A DNA stretch of 64,000 bases from an uncultured bacterium (GTDB taxonomy: Bacteria; Verrucomicrobiota; Kiritimatiellia; CAIKKV01; CAIJXV01). The stretch spans positions 21,114-85,113 of the forward strand of contig CAIJXV010000083.1 of NCBI GenBank assembly GCA_903824675.1. Reading direction: 5' to 3'. The translations under genes were made by a program, and so were the position numbers. The notes beneath the pieces were generated by a model. That model saw only the letters and a list, made by a program, of their open reading frames with translations. It had not been told where the DNA came from and made no database searches. This document shows positions 36,267 to 45,276 of the stretch, piece by piece. Every line of letters begins with the position of its first letter. Position 1 is the stretch's first letter.

Positions 36267-37148
36267 TTAATTTGGTGGAAGCTTGATTCCTGGTCCTGAC
36301 CGGTGAGTTTTTAGATAATCGGCAAATCGCAAGGTGCCGCGATGCGGGGTAGGAAGGTCATGGGTTGACATGAACAGGATCAACTTGCCCATGGCGTGAT
36401 AGGCCGGGGAAAATGGTTTGATCAAGGTCAGGATGGCTCGGCAAAGTCCGACGGGTACATGGATGAGCCGGGGAGGGCGTCCATAATGTTCAAAGCAGGT
36501 GCGGCAGATGTCATTCCAGGAAAGATCTTCAGGGCCGCCGAGTTCGATCACCTCGTTTTTTCGGACCAGTACTTCCTCCGCCATCAGGGTGGCCAGTTCG
36601 CCGACATCGATCGGGGTCGAAAAATAGGTTCCGGGTCCAACGATCACCAGGGGGTTCTTCTCCGCCATCCGCCCCATTTCGGCCAGATCCGAGTAAAACC
36701 CGCCGGACCGAAAGATCACCCATTCCAACTTGGATTTGCGCAATTCATTTTTGAAGAGATATTTCGCTTCCAGTAACGGCACCTTCTTTAGCGCTCCGGC
36801 CTCGGCCCCGATGGGCGTGATGATGGCAAACTTTTTGACTCCGGCTTTCTCGGCCTCCCGAAGCAGATTCACGTTGCCCTGATAATCCACATCCATGTGC
36901 GTCATGGCGTTGCGCATCCGGGTGATTCCCAGGCAGGAAATGACCACATCCACTCCCGCGCAAAGACCGGTGAGTTGTGCGGGTTGCGTGACATTACAGG
37001 CGGTAATGGTCAGGCGGGGATGTATCCAGCCGGTGAATTCCTTGAGGCTATACCCCAGCGCGGTGACATGACAATCCTGTCGGATGAAACGATCGATCAG
37101 TTGTTGCCCCAAGAGGCCGCCAGCGCCGGCAATTAAAACATGCATCAT
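36267..37148 (-). CDS. Atypical NAD(P)-binding SDR (NmrA/YbjT-like)
   Basis: A 293-residue Rossmann protein: MHVLIAGAGGLLGQQLIDR is the dinucleotide site, VDVVISCLG and VNLLREAEKAGVKKFAIITP follow, and the Ser/Tyr/Lys triad is not canonical. Such proteins act as reductases, epimerases or ubiquinone-complex assembly factors. One base separates it from the secreted Cache-like gene upstream, so it belongs to the polyprenyl-synthase-like operon. Confidence 0.72.
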   Translation of the reverse strand: MMHVLIAGAGGLLGQQLIDRFIRQDCHVTALGYSLKEFTGWIHPRLTITACNVTQPAQLTGLCAGVDVVISCLGITRMRNAMTHMDVDYQGNVNLLREAEKAGVKKFAIITPIGAEAGALKKVPLLEAKYLFKNELRKSKLEWVIFRSGGFYSDLAEMGRMAEKNPLVIVGPGTYFSTPIDVGELATLMAEEVLVRKNEVIELGGPEDLSWNDICRTCFEHYGRPPRLIHVPVGLCRAILTLIKPFSPAYHAMGKLILFMSTHDLPTPHRGTLRFADYLKTHRSGPGIKLPPN

Positions 37149-37149
37149 T

Positions 37150-37782
37150 CTACTCCTGATATTGAATAACCCATTCAGTGGACGGCAAAACCAGCCGGAT
37201 TTCCGTGGGCTGGGGGGGGAGATGGCCCTTGGTTTCAGCCACTTTCCCCTGGCAGGTGATCGCGAAGGCCGGGCATTGATCCAATCCCGCTGCTTTCAGA
37301 AAACTCTCGGTGTGAATCATCGCTGAAACAATGCCTTTGAACTGACCGTCGATAAGGATGGGGTACCGAACAGCGATCAGGCGGGGTTGAATCAAATTAC
37401 CGTGTCCGGGCTCGCTGAGTTGGGGGGCGGGTTTCTCCCGCATTTGTGCCCAGAAAGCGCTGAGTTCTGAGACTTTTTTAAGGTCAAACCCAACCGCGAG
37501 AAAATCGCGTTTAAAATAGACCTGGCGGATGACGAAATTCGTGTCAATCCAGGTGGCTCCGAAGATGCCGTCGGTTTTTTCCACAAAAGGTTTGGCCAGG
37601 GCTCGAAAGGTGGCCGGAGAGGGATCCTGCCGGGCCACGTTACCCAAATCCACGAAGACGGTTTCAAAATAATTACTAATGGCCGCAGCTTTTTCAGCCG
37701 GGCCGGCCTGCACGACCGGGGTACTGGCGGTAGCCAGTAGAACGGCGGCCAAGGGAACGATGAGGTGTCGAATGCGGATCAT
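37150..37782 (-). CDS. Secreted Cache/PDC-like sensor-domain protein
   Basis: A 210-residue protein with a clear signal peptide (RHLIVPLAAVLLATASTPVVQA). The mature part has an alternating helix-strand pattern with FGATWIDTNFVIRQVYF and PRLIAVRYPILIDGQFKGIVSAMIHTESF, typical of periplasmic PAS-like (Cache) ligand-binding domains. No membrane anchor or kinase domain is attached, so it would be a free periplasmic binding module. It lies between the methyltransferase and SDR genes in one operon. Confidence 0.6.
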   Translation of the reverse strand: MIRIRHLIVPLAAVLLATASTPVVQAGPAEKAAAISNYFETVFVDLGNVARQDPSPATFRALAKPFVEKTDGIFGATWIDTNFVIRQVYFKRDFLAVGFDLKKVSELSAFWAQMREKPAPQLSEPGHGNLIQPRLIAVRYPILIDGQFKGIVSAMIHTESFLKAAGLDQCPAFAITCQGKVAETKGHLPPQPTEIRLVLPSTEWVIQYQE

Positions 37783-37802
37783 GGTGGGACTCCTGGGTTG
37801 GG

Positions 37803-38516
37803 TTATTTGGTTAATTCAAACAGACCGATATAGCCGGCATATTGGTCGACTTGGCGCCAGCGGTGAAAGGGTGAGGCTCGTAGCGCGGCTTCGAGTTGGC
37901 CTTCGATATTTTCGCGTATTTCGGGTTGATTGAAGAGCCAATAGCCCGACCAAGCGCAGAGCGAGCCGAAAGCATGGGTGGGGGGAACAATGTCGACAAT
38001 CACGGCGCGGCCGCCGTCCGCCAGTGTGCGCCAGATTTCCGCCAGCGTCTTCCGTTTGAGATCGAAATTGATGTGGTGAAAAAACATCGTCGACACCGCC
38101 CGGTCAAAAGATTCATTCGGGAAGGGGAGGTCTTCCGCCAATACGGTTTCAAAAGCGATATTGGGAATATGTTTCGCTTTGCGCCGGGCGACGGCAATCA
38201 TTGCCGATGCGGCGTCGATTCCGAGCACGATGGAGTGGGATTTGTCCGTGAGCGCATCCGCCATCAGCCGGGTCAAGGTGCCGGTCCCGCATCCCACATC
38301 CAGGATGCGCTCGGTTCCCGACAATTCGAGGCTGCGAAGAATCTGGCGTTGGTAGCGACGATCCATGCCCAGAGTCATCAAGGGCGCCAAATAATCATAC
38401 AGCTTGGCAACATGGCCCAAGGTTCGTCCTTCAGTTTTAGGGTCTTCCCGGACGGCGGCCAAATGTTGAAGGAAAGGCAGTCGATGATCGTATGGACGTG
38501 TTGGATTACAGGGCAT
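37803..38516 (-). CDS. Class I SAM-dependent methyltransferase (UbiE/MenG-like)
   Basis: A 237-residue methyltransferase. ILDVGCGTGTLTRLMAD is the SAM-binding motif I, GIDAASAMI motif II, and FDRAVSTMFFHHI the post-I region. The N-terminal VAKLYDYLAPLMTLGMDRRY resembles quinone C-methyltransferases. Its start overlaps the end of the polyprenyl-synthase-like gene by 11 bases. I infer methylation of a prenylated lipid or quinone-like product. Confidence 0.8.
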   Translation of the reverse strand: MPCNPTRPYDHRLPFLQHLAAVREDPKTEGRTLGHVAKLYDYLAPLMTLGMDRRYQRQILRSLELSGTERILDVGCGTGTLTRLMADALTDKSHSIVLGIDAASAMIAVARRKAKHIPNIAFETVLAEDLPFPNESFDRAVSTMFFHHINFDLKRKTLAEIWRTLADGGRAVIVDIVPPTHAFGSLCAWSGYWLFNQPEIRENIEGQLEAALRASPFHRWRQVDQYAGYIGLFELTK

Positions 38517-39528
38517 ATTGCAGATCCCCCAGGTCGAGAATGTTCACAAATGTTTCCGCGAGTTTGACGGAATTGGTTGGGGGGATGGCCAGTCCGGCGG
38601 CGCTGAGGACGCCAAAGGAGTGGGCGATGTCTTGAATGGCCTTCCGTGTGGCGGGGATGGTCACCTCGGGGATTTCCAGATGTAACCGGTCGTTGAGATC
38701 CGGTTGCCGTTCCTGGAGTTGCTGTAGGTAGGGGTGACAGTTCCAGGAGAGGATGGACAAAATGTAATTATGGCGGCGTTCCCGAAAATCGCGTGCGAGG
38801 TCCCGAATATCGTCCAGCACCTGGCAGGCGACTCCGAAATTTAACAAGGCCTGCTTGAGCGATTCCTTGCGCTGGGGATCGATTCCCTGTTCCAATAAGT
38901 CCGGCCCCAGAAATGGCAAATTGAACAGCAGTCCGGTTTTCAAGCGATGAATGGTGTTTAGAACATATTCCGGGCGGGGCCGCTTGGTGATGCCGCCCTC
39001 CTCGGAGGCCTCCTGGGCAGCGCTGGGGAGGAGAACTTGAAGCGATCCGGCCGACAGCCGGTCCGCTTCGTCCGATGTCAGGGTTGATGCGGCAACCGCT
39101 TCTTTGAGAAGCTGCGAGAGGAGCCGGTCGGCGGCCATGATAGAAACGACTTGGCGCATGACGCGAGAGGATCCCGGCATGTGGATGGGGAGCGTGAACT
39201 TGTCTTCATTGTCCAACAGGTTATCGGCGCTGGTGACCCACAGTCGGAAGAGATAATTGATCTGTCCGTAGAGGCGGCGCCGGGGAGGGCTGATATCGAG
39301 GAGATGGTACACCGATTGGAACAGGGTTGAAAACAGATTGCGGGACAAGTCGGTCAGGTGTTCCGGCGTTTGACCCAGTCGGACTTCGAATTCAGCGGGG
39401 GTTCCGGGAGGTGTGCAAACGAGCGACTCTGCCATGCGCAACACATCAGCGATGATCGTTTGTTGGTCCCGGAAGGCGGACCGGAAGATTCGGACTGAAT
39501 TCCAAACAGCTGTAATGTTGCCGGCCAT
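38506..39528 (-). CDS. Divergent polyprenyl-synthase-fold (class 1 isoprenoid) enzyme
   Basis: The start at 39528 (MAGNITAVWNSVRIF) is preferred but uncertain, since the open frame extends to 39687 without a recognisable domain. About 340 residues, largely helical. WVTSADNLLDNEDK resembles the first aspartate-rich motif but is spaced D-x-x-x-D-x-x-D, and ACQVLDDIRDLARDF is the second (DDxxD). The order and spacing fit trans-isoprenyl diphosphate synthases or related terpene-handling enzymes. It is too divergent for IspA/IspB assignment. First gene of a leftward operon. Confidence 0.65.
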   Translation of the reverse strand: MAGNITAVWNSVRIFRSAFRDQQTIIADVLRMAESLVCTPPGTPAEFEVRLGQTPEHLTDLSRNLFSTLFQSVYHLLDISPPRRRLYGQINYLFRLWVTSADNLLDNEDKFTLPIHMPGSSRVMRQVVSIMAADRLLSQLLKEAVAASTLTSDEADRLSAGSLQVLLPSAAQEASEEGGITKRPRPEYVLNTIHRLKTGLLFNLPFLGPDLLEQGIDPQRKESLKQALLNFGVACQVLDDIRDLARDFRERRHNYILSILSWNCHPYLQQLQERQPDLNDRLHLEIPEVTIPATRKAIQDIAHSFGVLSAAGLAIPPTNSVKLAETFVNILDLGDLQYAL

Positions 39529-39710
39529 AATGTTTCGAACTTTATTTTTCCGTGTTGAGACTGATTCCGTTCTTACGCAACTTATTTTATCAGGGCTTGG
39601 CGAAAAAGGTAGTGGAGTATCCTGAAGATTTCTTAAGACAACCGTAAGGGGGGCGGGGGGAGTGGGGTTGGGCCGGTTGCCCGCCATGAGCCGCTCGCGT
39701 TGTTAGCGAA

Positions 39711-40145
39711 TCACCGCTTGAATGCAAGCATCAGGACACCCCCTGCGACCAGGGCGATTCCACTCCAGTCTCTCAGCGACGGCCGTTCGCCTAGAAACGC
39801 GAACGCGAATATGGCAACGAGGACGAGACTCAATTTGTCAACGGGCGCAACTTTTGATGCTTCGCCGATTTGAAGGGCGCGAAAATAACAGACCCAGGAA
39901 ACCCCGGTCGCCAAGCCGGACAGGCCAAGAAATATCCAAGTCTTTCGGGGAAGGGTAAAGGGGTTGCTCTATTTTCCGGTAAACCAGACAAATGCAGATA
40001 ATACCACAATAATGACGGCCGTTCGAACTAACGTGGCGAGGTCAGAATCGATTCCCTGTATCCCCACTTTGGCAAAGATAGCCGTCAGGGCCGCGAAGAC
40101 CGCTGATAAAACCGCCCAATAGAACCAGGATGAAGGGATACTCAT
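39711..40145 (-). pseudogene. Single-domain EamA (DMT) transporter interrupted by one amber codon
   Basis: From the ATG at 40145 (MSIPSSWFYWAVLSAVFAAL) to 39711 the frame encodes a complete EamA-type protein of about 144 residues with four or five membrane helices. A single TAG at 39969-39971, between FTGK and SNPFTLPRKTW, interrupts it. It probably replaced a Trp codon. The frame continues intact through GEASKVAPVDKLSLVLVA and FLGERPS. A recent null allele or base error. Confidence 0.75.
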
Positions 40146-40282
40146 GATGTGCCTTTTGATGGCGCGAATTATGACATCCCTGTTGCCGCTGTCAAACACG
40201 GATCCGAATTCGTTTAATGGGAAATGAATCCCATTGGACGGGCGGTCGAAATTTGATAAGTTTTCCGTGGAAGAAGGTGACT

Positions 40283-40963
40283 ATGCTGGTGTTGGTTATT
40301 GAGGACGATGATCGATTGGCCAAGACCCTGGTCAAGGGTCTGGAAGAGGCCCGCTATTCGGCGGTGACGTGTCGCTCGGTTGCGGAGGCCCGGCGTCGAC
40401 TTGCGGCCGAGCCGGTTGATTTGATTCTGCTGGATTTGGGGCTGGCCGATGGGGATGGGCTCGATTTACTTCGCGCGATCCGTCGGGAGGGCCTGCGGAT
40501 TCCGGTTCTCATTATCACCGCCCGCGATGCGATTTCGGATCGGGTCCAGGGATTGGATGCCGGGGCCGATGATTATCTGGTGAAACCGTTTGCGTTTGCC
40601 GAATTATTAGCCCGAATCCGGGCCCGACTCAATCGGGCAGAACCGCAGGTTTCAACCCGGCTCGAGGTGGGGGATTTGGTTATCGATGTCGTCACCCGGC
40701 GGGTGACCCGCAGGGAGCGGGTGGTGGAATTGACCCCCCAGGAGTTTTCCGTTCTGCATTACCTGGCGTTACGGGCGGGGAAAATCGTTTCACGCGAAAT
40801 GCTGGCACGCGATGTCTGGCAGGTCCGTTCACGGGCGACCCCGCTGGATAATGTAATCGATGTGCATATCTCTCATTTGCGGGAAAAAATAGACCGGGGA
40901 TTCGATGGCCCCCTGATTCAAACCGTTCGTGGAGTGGGATTTCGATTGGGGGGTGAATCTTGA
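40283..40963 (+). CDS. OmpR/PhoB-family response regulator
   Basis: The ATG at 40283 is chosen because MLVLVIEDDDRLAKTL is the receiver start and AAGAAGGTGA precedes it. About 226 residues. The phosphoacceptor is Asp51 in LILLDLGLADGDG, the conserved lysine is in DDYLVKPF, and a winged-helix output domain follows from about residue 130 (LTPQEFSVLHYLALRAG...). It overlaps its kinase gene by 3-4 bases, forming a two-component pair. Confidence 0.92.
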   Translation: MLVLVIEDDDRLAKTLVKGLEEARYSAVTCRSVAEARRRLAAEPVDLILLDLGLADGDGLDLLRAIRREGLRIPVLIITARDAISDRVQGLDAGADDYLVKPFAFAELLARIRARLNRAEPQVSTRLEVGDLVIDVVTRRVTRRERVVELTPQEFSVLHYLALRAGKIVSREMLARDVWQVRSRATPLDNVIDVHISHLREKIDRGFDGPLIQTVRGVGFRLGGES

Positions 40964-42018
40964 AAGCGCCGTTACGTCTAAAATTCTTTTATTGGTTATT
41001 AGCCCTATTGGGACTTTTCATTCTTTTGCAAACCATCGTTTACGGGTTGATCGAGACGTACGGCTGGTTCCAACGACCTGCGGAACGGCTGAGCGATCAA
41101 TTGATGGAAGTGGTGGTGGGCGTCGGATGGAATCTGCTGATGTTGCCGGTCTTGATGGGCGTGGCGTGGTGGATTTCACGGCGGATGATCGATCCCATTC
41201 AAACCATTGTTCAATCCGCGCGCGATATCCTCAAGGGTCGGTTTGAGGCCCGGATCCAGACCGATTCGATGCCGGACGACGAAATGCGCAATCTGGCCCT
41301 GACCCTGAATGGCGCCTTTGACAACTATCATGATGCGGTCGAACGGCTTCGGCGTTTCAGCGGCGATGCATCCCATCAATTGCGGACGCCTCTGGCCACT
41401 GTTCGAAGTGTTGGAGAAGTCGCCTTGTCGAAGGACCGAAACCCTGAAGAATACCGTATCGCCATCGCCCAGATTCTCGACGAGACCTCGCGGTTGACCA
41501 AAGTGATCGAACAATTGTTGCGCTTGGCCCGTTTGGATCGACAGGATGTTCGCGCCCTCTTTCAGCCCGTGGAACTGGAGCCGATTGTTCGACGAGTGGC
41601 CGATACCTTTCTCCTGCTTTGCCAGGAAAAGGCGATATCTTTGCGGGTGGAGACCGAGGCCGGAGTATGGGTGGCCGGTAATCCGGAACTCCTGATGGAG
41701 ATCCTGGTTAATTTGATGGACAATGCAACCCGATGCACCCCGCCCGGAGGTGAGATCCTGATCCAGTTGTCAAAGGCTTCGGCGGATCAAGCGCGGATGA
41801 CGGTCGCGGATACCGGTCCCGGCATCGCGCCGGAACTGGCACACCGCATTTTTGAGCGATTTTCAAAGGTGCCCGGGGCCATTTTGCCGGGAACGGGATT
41901 GGGATTGGCCATTGTATTTGAAATTGCCCGGGCACATGGGGGCCATGCGGAGCTGTTGTCGAATCGGTTTCCGGGCGCTGTTTTTTGTGTCACGTTGCCG
42001 CTGTCGTCGGCGGGTTAA
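40960..42018 (+). CDS. Membrane sensor histidine kinase, partner of the upstream regulator
   Basis: Begins with TTG overlapping the regulator stop. 352 residues. Two membrane helices near residues 8-32 and 48-70 flank a very short periplasmic loop, followed by HAMP. His139 in GDASHQLRTPLATVRS is the phosphoacceptor. The N box is EILVNLMDNATRCTPPGG, the G1 box VADTGPGI and the G2 box GTGLGLAIV. The short sensor loop suggests an intramembrane signal such as envelope stress. Confidence 0.9.
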   Translation: MKAPLRLKFFYWLLALLGLFILLQTIVYGLIETYGWFQRPAERLSDQLMEVVVGVGWNLLMLPVLMGVAWWISRRMIDPIQTIVQSARDILKGRFEARIQTDSMPDDEMRNLALTLNGAFDNYHDAVERLRRFSGDASHQLRTPLATVRSVGEVALSKDRNPEEYRIAIAQILDETSRLTKVIEQLLRLARLDRQDVRALFQPVELEPIVRRVADTFLLLCQEKAISLRVETEAGVWVAGNPELLMEILVNLMDNATRCTPPGGEILIQLSKASADQARMTVADTGPGIAPELAHRIFERFSKVPGAILPGTGLGLAIVFEIARAHGGHAELLSNRFPGAVFCVTLPLSSAG

Positions 42019-42668
42019 CGCAGGGCGGCATCGGCGTATTCGGCAAAAAAGATTTCCAATAAAGCCATCCGTTGGGATTTGGCGGGTTCGCGCTGCAACA
42101 GGGCGGCGAGGAACGGGCGCCACCCCGCGTCCGGGGGTTCACCGATCTCCCCTTCCTGGGTTTCACCGGAGACATCCCACTGCTTGATGAAATGTGGCCA
42201 GTGGTCCTGAAAGTCCTCCAGTTCCCGTTGGTGCCGTTCATGAAAGGCATAATCCTCGGCGACAAAGGCACGATGGGTTTCAGGGTCGAGATCGGTTGGA
42301 TCGCCCAAGACTTCATCGTCGGGATGGATCGGCAGAAGTTCAACCGGCTCGCCATTTAGATCGAAATTGTCGGGGTAGCGATAGAAGGGGCGGCTTTCAC
42401 ATTCAGCTGCGTCGTGTCCGGCATGCCCGCCGAGGAGCTTGAAAGCGGTTTCCGGAGCCAGTCGCCGGAGGGGATCGAGTACGGCTCGGATATTGTTATC
42501 TTCCACCCGGGGCGCCCCGACCAGATAATCGGCAAGCCAGGAGATATAATCAGCAAAATCGAGATGTGCCGGTTTGCCATTGGGCAAGGTGGGAAACCCG
42601 TTGAGCTGGTAATCTTTGGCCGTGTCCAGTGGCAACCAATCCGGGATGGGGTCATTTGCTTGTGTCAT
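42015..42668 (-). CDS. Conserved hypothetical protein
   Basis: A 217-residue acidic soluble protein rich in Asp, Pro and aromatic residues. No signal peptide, membrane span or family motif is recognised. It converges on the histidine kinase gene with a 4-base overlap of ends. Coding status is supported by length and a normal start, not homology. Confidence 0.5.
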   Translation of the reverse strand: MTQANDPIPDWLPLDTAKDYQLNGFPTLPNGKPAHLDFADYISWLADYLVGAPRVEDNNIRAVLDPLRRLAPETAFKLLGGHAGHDAAECESRPFYRYPDNFDLNGEPVELLPIHPDDEVLGDPTDLDPETHRAFVAEDYAFHERHQRELEDFQDHWPHFIKQWDVSGETQEGEIGEPPDAGWRPFLAALLQREPAKSQRMALLEIFFAEYADAALR

Positions 42669-42796
42669 TCTCGGTCTCCTGAGGGGGGGGGCATCATACG
42701 GGGTTTACAGGAAAATTCCAAGTGCGGATCCGGTACCGTTTCCGATCGATCAATTTCGATGTTGCCGCAACCCGAAAATAATGCGATAGACCGGAT

Positions 42797-43684
42797 ATGG
42801 CAACAGTCGGCAATATCTTAACTGGGTTGCGGCGCTCGCTGGGGACGGTTTATGGAGTGCTGGGGTTGACTTTTCTTCTCGAGGGCGCGGTTGGTGCTCA
42901 ACCATCCACCCCGTCCAATATCGTTTTTTATACCGTGCGCCACGCCGATCTGGAGTCGGTTCGAGATACTGTGGCGGGATTGCTTGGAACCGAGAGTCAA
43001 GTTCTGGTCGACCGGGGGGGCGGACGCCTGATCGTCAATACGACGGCCGAACGGCACTCCTTGGTCGAGCAATTACTGAAAGGGCTGGATGTTCCCCTGT
43101 CGAATGTTCGGATCGAAGTCCGGCTTAAACTTCGGGATCGTACCCGTGATCGCGGGGGCGCCATTGGCGGGAATGGACGGAGTTGGCCGACCGGAAAAGG
43201 CCGGACCACCGAATTTGAAGTCAAACCCCGAGCGAACGACGACCGGACCGAAGAAAATGAAGATATTCAGCAAATTCTATTGGTTGAAAGTGGGCGGGAA
43301 GGATCCTTGCGTGTCGGCGAATCGATTCCCTACCTCGATTGGTTGCAGGAATACGGTGTGAATCGAAGTTTGTGCCAACGACAGATCCTATGGCAGGAGG
43401 TGGGTGCTTTCCTGACGGTTCAGCCCCAGGTCATCGGTGCCGGCCCCTTTATCCGTTTGCGGATCACCCCTGAGTTGCGCGGTTTGGTTGATCATAATCC
43501 CTTGCGGGTTAAATATTCGACCGTCACCACCGAGGTGACCGTCCAGGACGGGGAGACGGTGAATTTGGGGGGCTTGGGTGGAAACCGTGATTTTTACGGA
43601 CGATTCCTGGTGGGATTGGATCGCGAGAAAAATGAGCGTTCGTTGGAGATTACCCTGACCCCTCATCTGGTGGGGGGACGTTGA
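42797..43684 (+). CDS. Secretin-like (GspD/PilQ-type) short protein
   Basis: A 295-residue protein with an N-terminal hydrophobic segment, possibly a signal peptide. IVFYTVRHADLESVRDTVAGL...LIVNTTAERHSLVEQLLKGLD is a secretin N domain. The C-terminal half has QEVGAFLTVQPQVIGAGPFIRLRITPE and VQDGETVNLGGL, typical of the secretin lip/core. It is much shorter than full secretins (550-750 residues), so it may be a reduced secretin or a competitor. No other type II secretion gene is near. Confidence 0.7.
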   Translation: MATVGNILTGLRRSLGTVYGVLGLTFLLEGAVGAQPSTPSNIVFYTVRHADLESVRDTVAGLLGTESQVLVDRGGGRLIVNTTAERHSLVEQLLKGLDVPLSNVRIEVRLKLRDRTRDRGGAIGGNGRSWPTGKGRTTEFEVKPRANDDRTEENEDIQQILLVESGREGSLRVGESIPYLDWLQEYGVNRSLCQRQILWQEVGAFLTVQPQVIGAGPFIRLRITPELRGLVDHNPLRVKYSTVTTEVTVQDGETVNLGGLGGNRDFYGRFLVGLDREKNERSLEITLTPHLVGGR

Positions 43685-43700
43685 GTTGTGAAAGGCGGAT

Positions 43701-45209
43701 ATGGAGACGATATTGACGGGTGAAGCCATTCGGGATTTGGGCCGATGGGAAGGGCGGGAAGCGACCCTGCGGGGGTGGCTGGTGGCCCGGAGATCCGGCG
43801 GAAAAGTTTGTTTCTTAACCGTTCGCGACGGGACGGGACTTTGCCAGTGCGTGGTGGAGCCCAGTGCGGCGGCGGCTTTTACGCTGGCCGGCGAATTGAC
43901 CCCGGAAAGTTCTTTAACGGTAACGGGGGTGATCCGGGTTGAAGCGCGTGCGCCGGGCGGCTATGAAATGGCCGTCACCCGCCTCCACGTTCTACAACGG
44001 GCGGTGGATTATCCCATTACCCGCAAGGCTCATGGCATCGAATTCCTGATGGATCATCGCCATCTTTGGTTGAGAAGCGCACGTCAGACGGCGATTTTGA
44101 AGATCCGCCACACCATCATCCGGGCCTGCCGGGAATATTTTGATCGTAACGGATTTACCCTGGTCGATACCCCGATCCTGGTGTCGGGTGCCGGGGAAGA
44201 CCGTCAGTCCCTTTTTTCAGTCGATTATTTTGGGGAGCCGGCCCAATTGACCCAAACCGGCCAGCTTCATCTGGAAACCGCTTGCATGGCGTTGGGCAAG
44301 GTCTACTGCTTTGGGCCGACGTTCCGTGCGGAAAAATCAAAGACCCGGCGACATCTGACCGAATTTTGGATGATTGAGCCCGAGATTGCTTTTGCCGATG
44401 TGGACGAAGTGATGGCCGTGGCCGAGTCATTAATTTGCGACGTGGTGGCTCGGGTGCTGGCGGCGCATGCAACCGATCTGGCCTTGTTGGGCCGTGATCT
44501 TGCGGCGTTACACGAAATTCGCGCGCCGTTTCCCCGCCTGACCTATCAGGAAGCGATGGAGGTTTTGCGCGGCCCCGAAACCCGCGAGCGATTGACCCGG
44601 GAAATCGAGACGGATCGGGTGCGTCTGAGCGAATCCATCCATCAGGCGGATGAGTTGGAACGACAGCGCGCCGGCGAAACGAAAGCCTGGAAACAGGAGC
44701 AATTGGATCAATTGATCCGCGAAGCCCGGGAGTCGATTCATGAGTTGGAACAGGAATTGGCCGTCAAGCCTCAACATCTGGAACTGGCCCAGAATTTTGA
44801 GTGGGGTAAGGATTTGGGCGGAAGCGATGAGACCATCTTGTCGCGGCGTCAGCCCCAGCCGATGTTCGTGACCGACTACCCTCGTGAAGTGAAAGCCTTT
44901 TACATGAAGGCTCATCCGACCGATCCCCGCCTGGTCCGGAATTTCGATCTGCTCGCGCCGGAGGGCTATGGCGAGATTATCGGGGGGAGCCAACGGGAGG
45001 ACGATGAAGCGGTGCTTCGGGCAAACCTGGCGTCCAAAGGTTTGAATCCGGAGGATTATGCCTGGTATCTGGATCTGCGCAAATATGGTTCCGTGCCCCA
45101 CGGCGGATTTGGGTTGGGCATCGAGCGGACCGTAACCTGGCTCTGTGGTTTGAAACATGTGCGCGAAACCATCGCTTATCCCCGCTTGATGGGACGCTTA
45201 CGCCCCTAA
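43701..45209 (+). CDS. asnS: Asparaginyl-tRNA synthetase with a coiled-coil insertion
   Basis: A 502-residue class IIb synthetase. An N-terminal OB-fold anticodon domain (about 20-100) precedes the catalytic core. Motif 2 is FRAEKSKTRRHLTEFWMIEPE (about 209-229), shown here by its ends, and motif 3 is GGFGLGIERTV. About 70 extra residues (290-360), rich in E/R/Q/L heptads, replace a short loop found in E. coli AsnS. The insertion is predicted to form a coiled coil. The active-site elements before and after it are intact. Confidence 0.88.
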   Translation: METILTGEAIRDLGRWEGREATLRGWLVARRSGGKVCFLTVRDGTGLCQCVVEPSAAAAFTLAGELTPESSLTVTGVIRVEARAPGGYEMAVTRLHVLQRAVDYPITRKAHGIEFLMDHRHLWLRSARQTAILKIRHTIIRACREYFDRNGFTLVDTPILVSGAGEDRQSLFSVDYFGEPAQLTQTGQLHLETACMALGKVYCFGPTFRAEKSKTRRHLTEFWMIEPEIAFADVDEVMAVAESLICDVVARVLAAHATDLALLGRDLAALHEIRAPFPRLTYQEAMEVLRGPETRERLTREIETDRVRLSESIHQADELERQRAGETKAWKQEQLDQLIREARESIHELEQELAVKPQHLELAQNFEWGKDLGGSDETILSRRQPQPMFVTDYPREVKAFYMKAHPTDPRLVRNFDLLAPEGYGEIIGGSQREDDEAVLRANLASKGLNPEDYAWYLDLRKYGSVPHGGFGLGIERTVTWLCGLKHVRETIAYPRLMGRLRP

Positions 45210-45276
45210 AGGGTGTTTTCAGGAGCGGCCCGCACGAAATCATGGCCAAAACCTCTCAATTGTGATATAAAGGGGT

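Noticed and set aside
39969..39971. Stop-codon recoding (TAG or TGA read as an amino acid)
   Set aside because: Both triplets end well-supported genes normally in this window, and the interrupted genes are either otherwise decayed or carry one isolated change.
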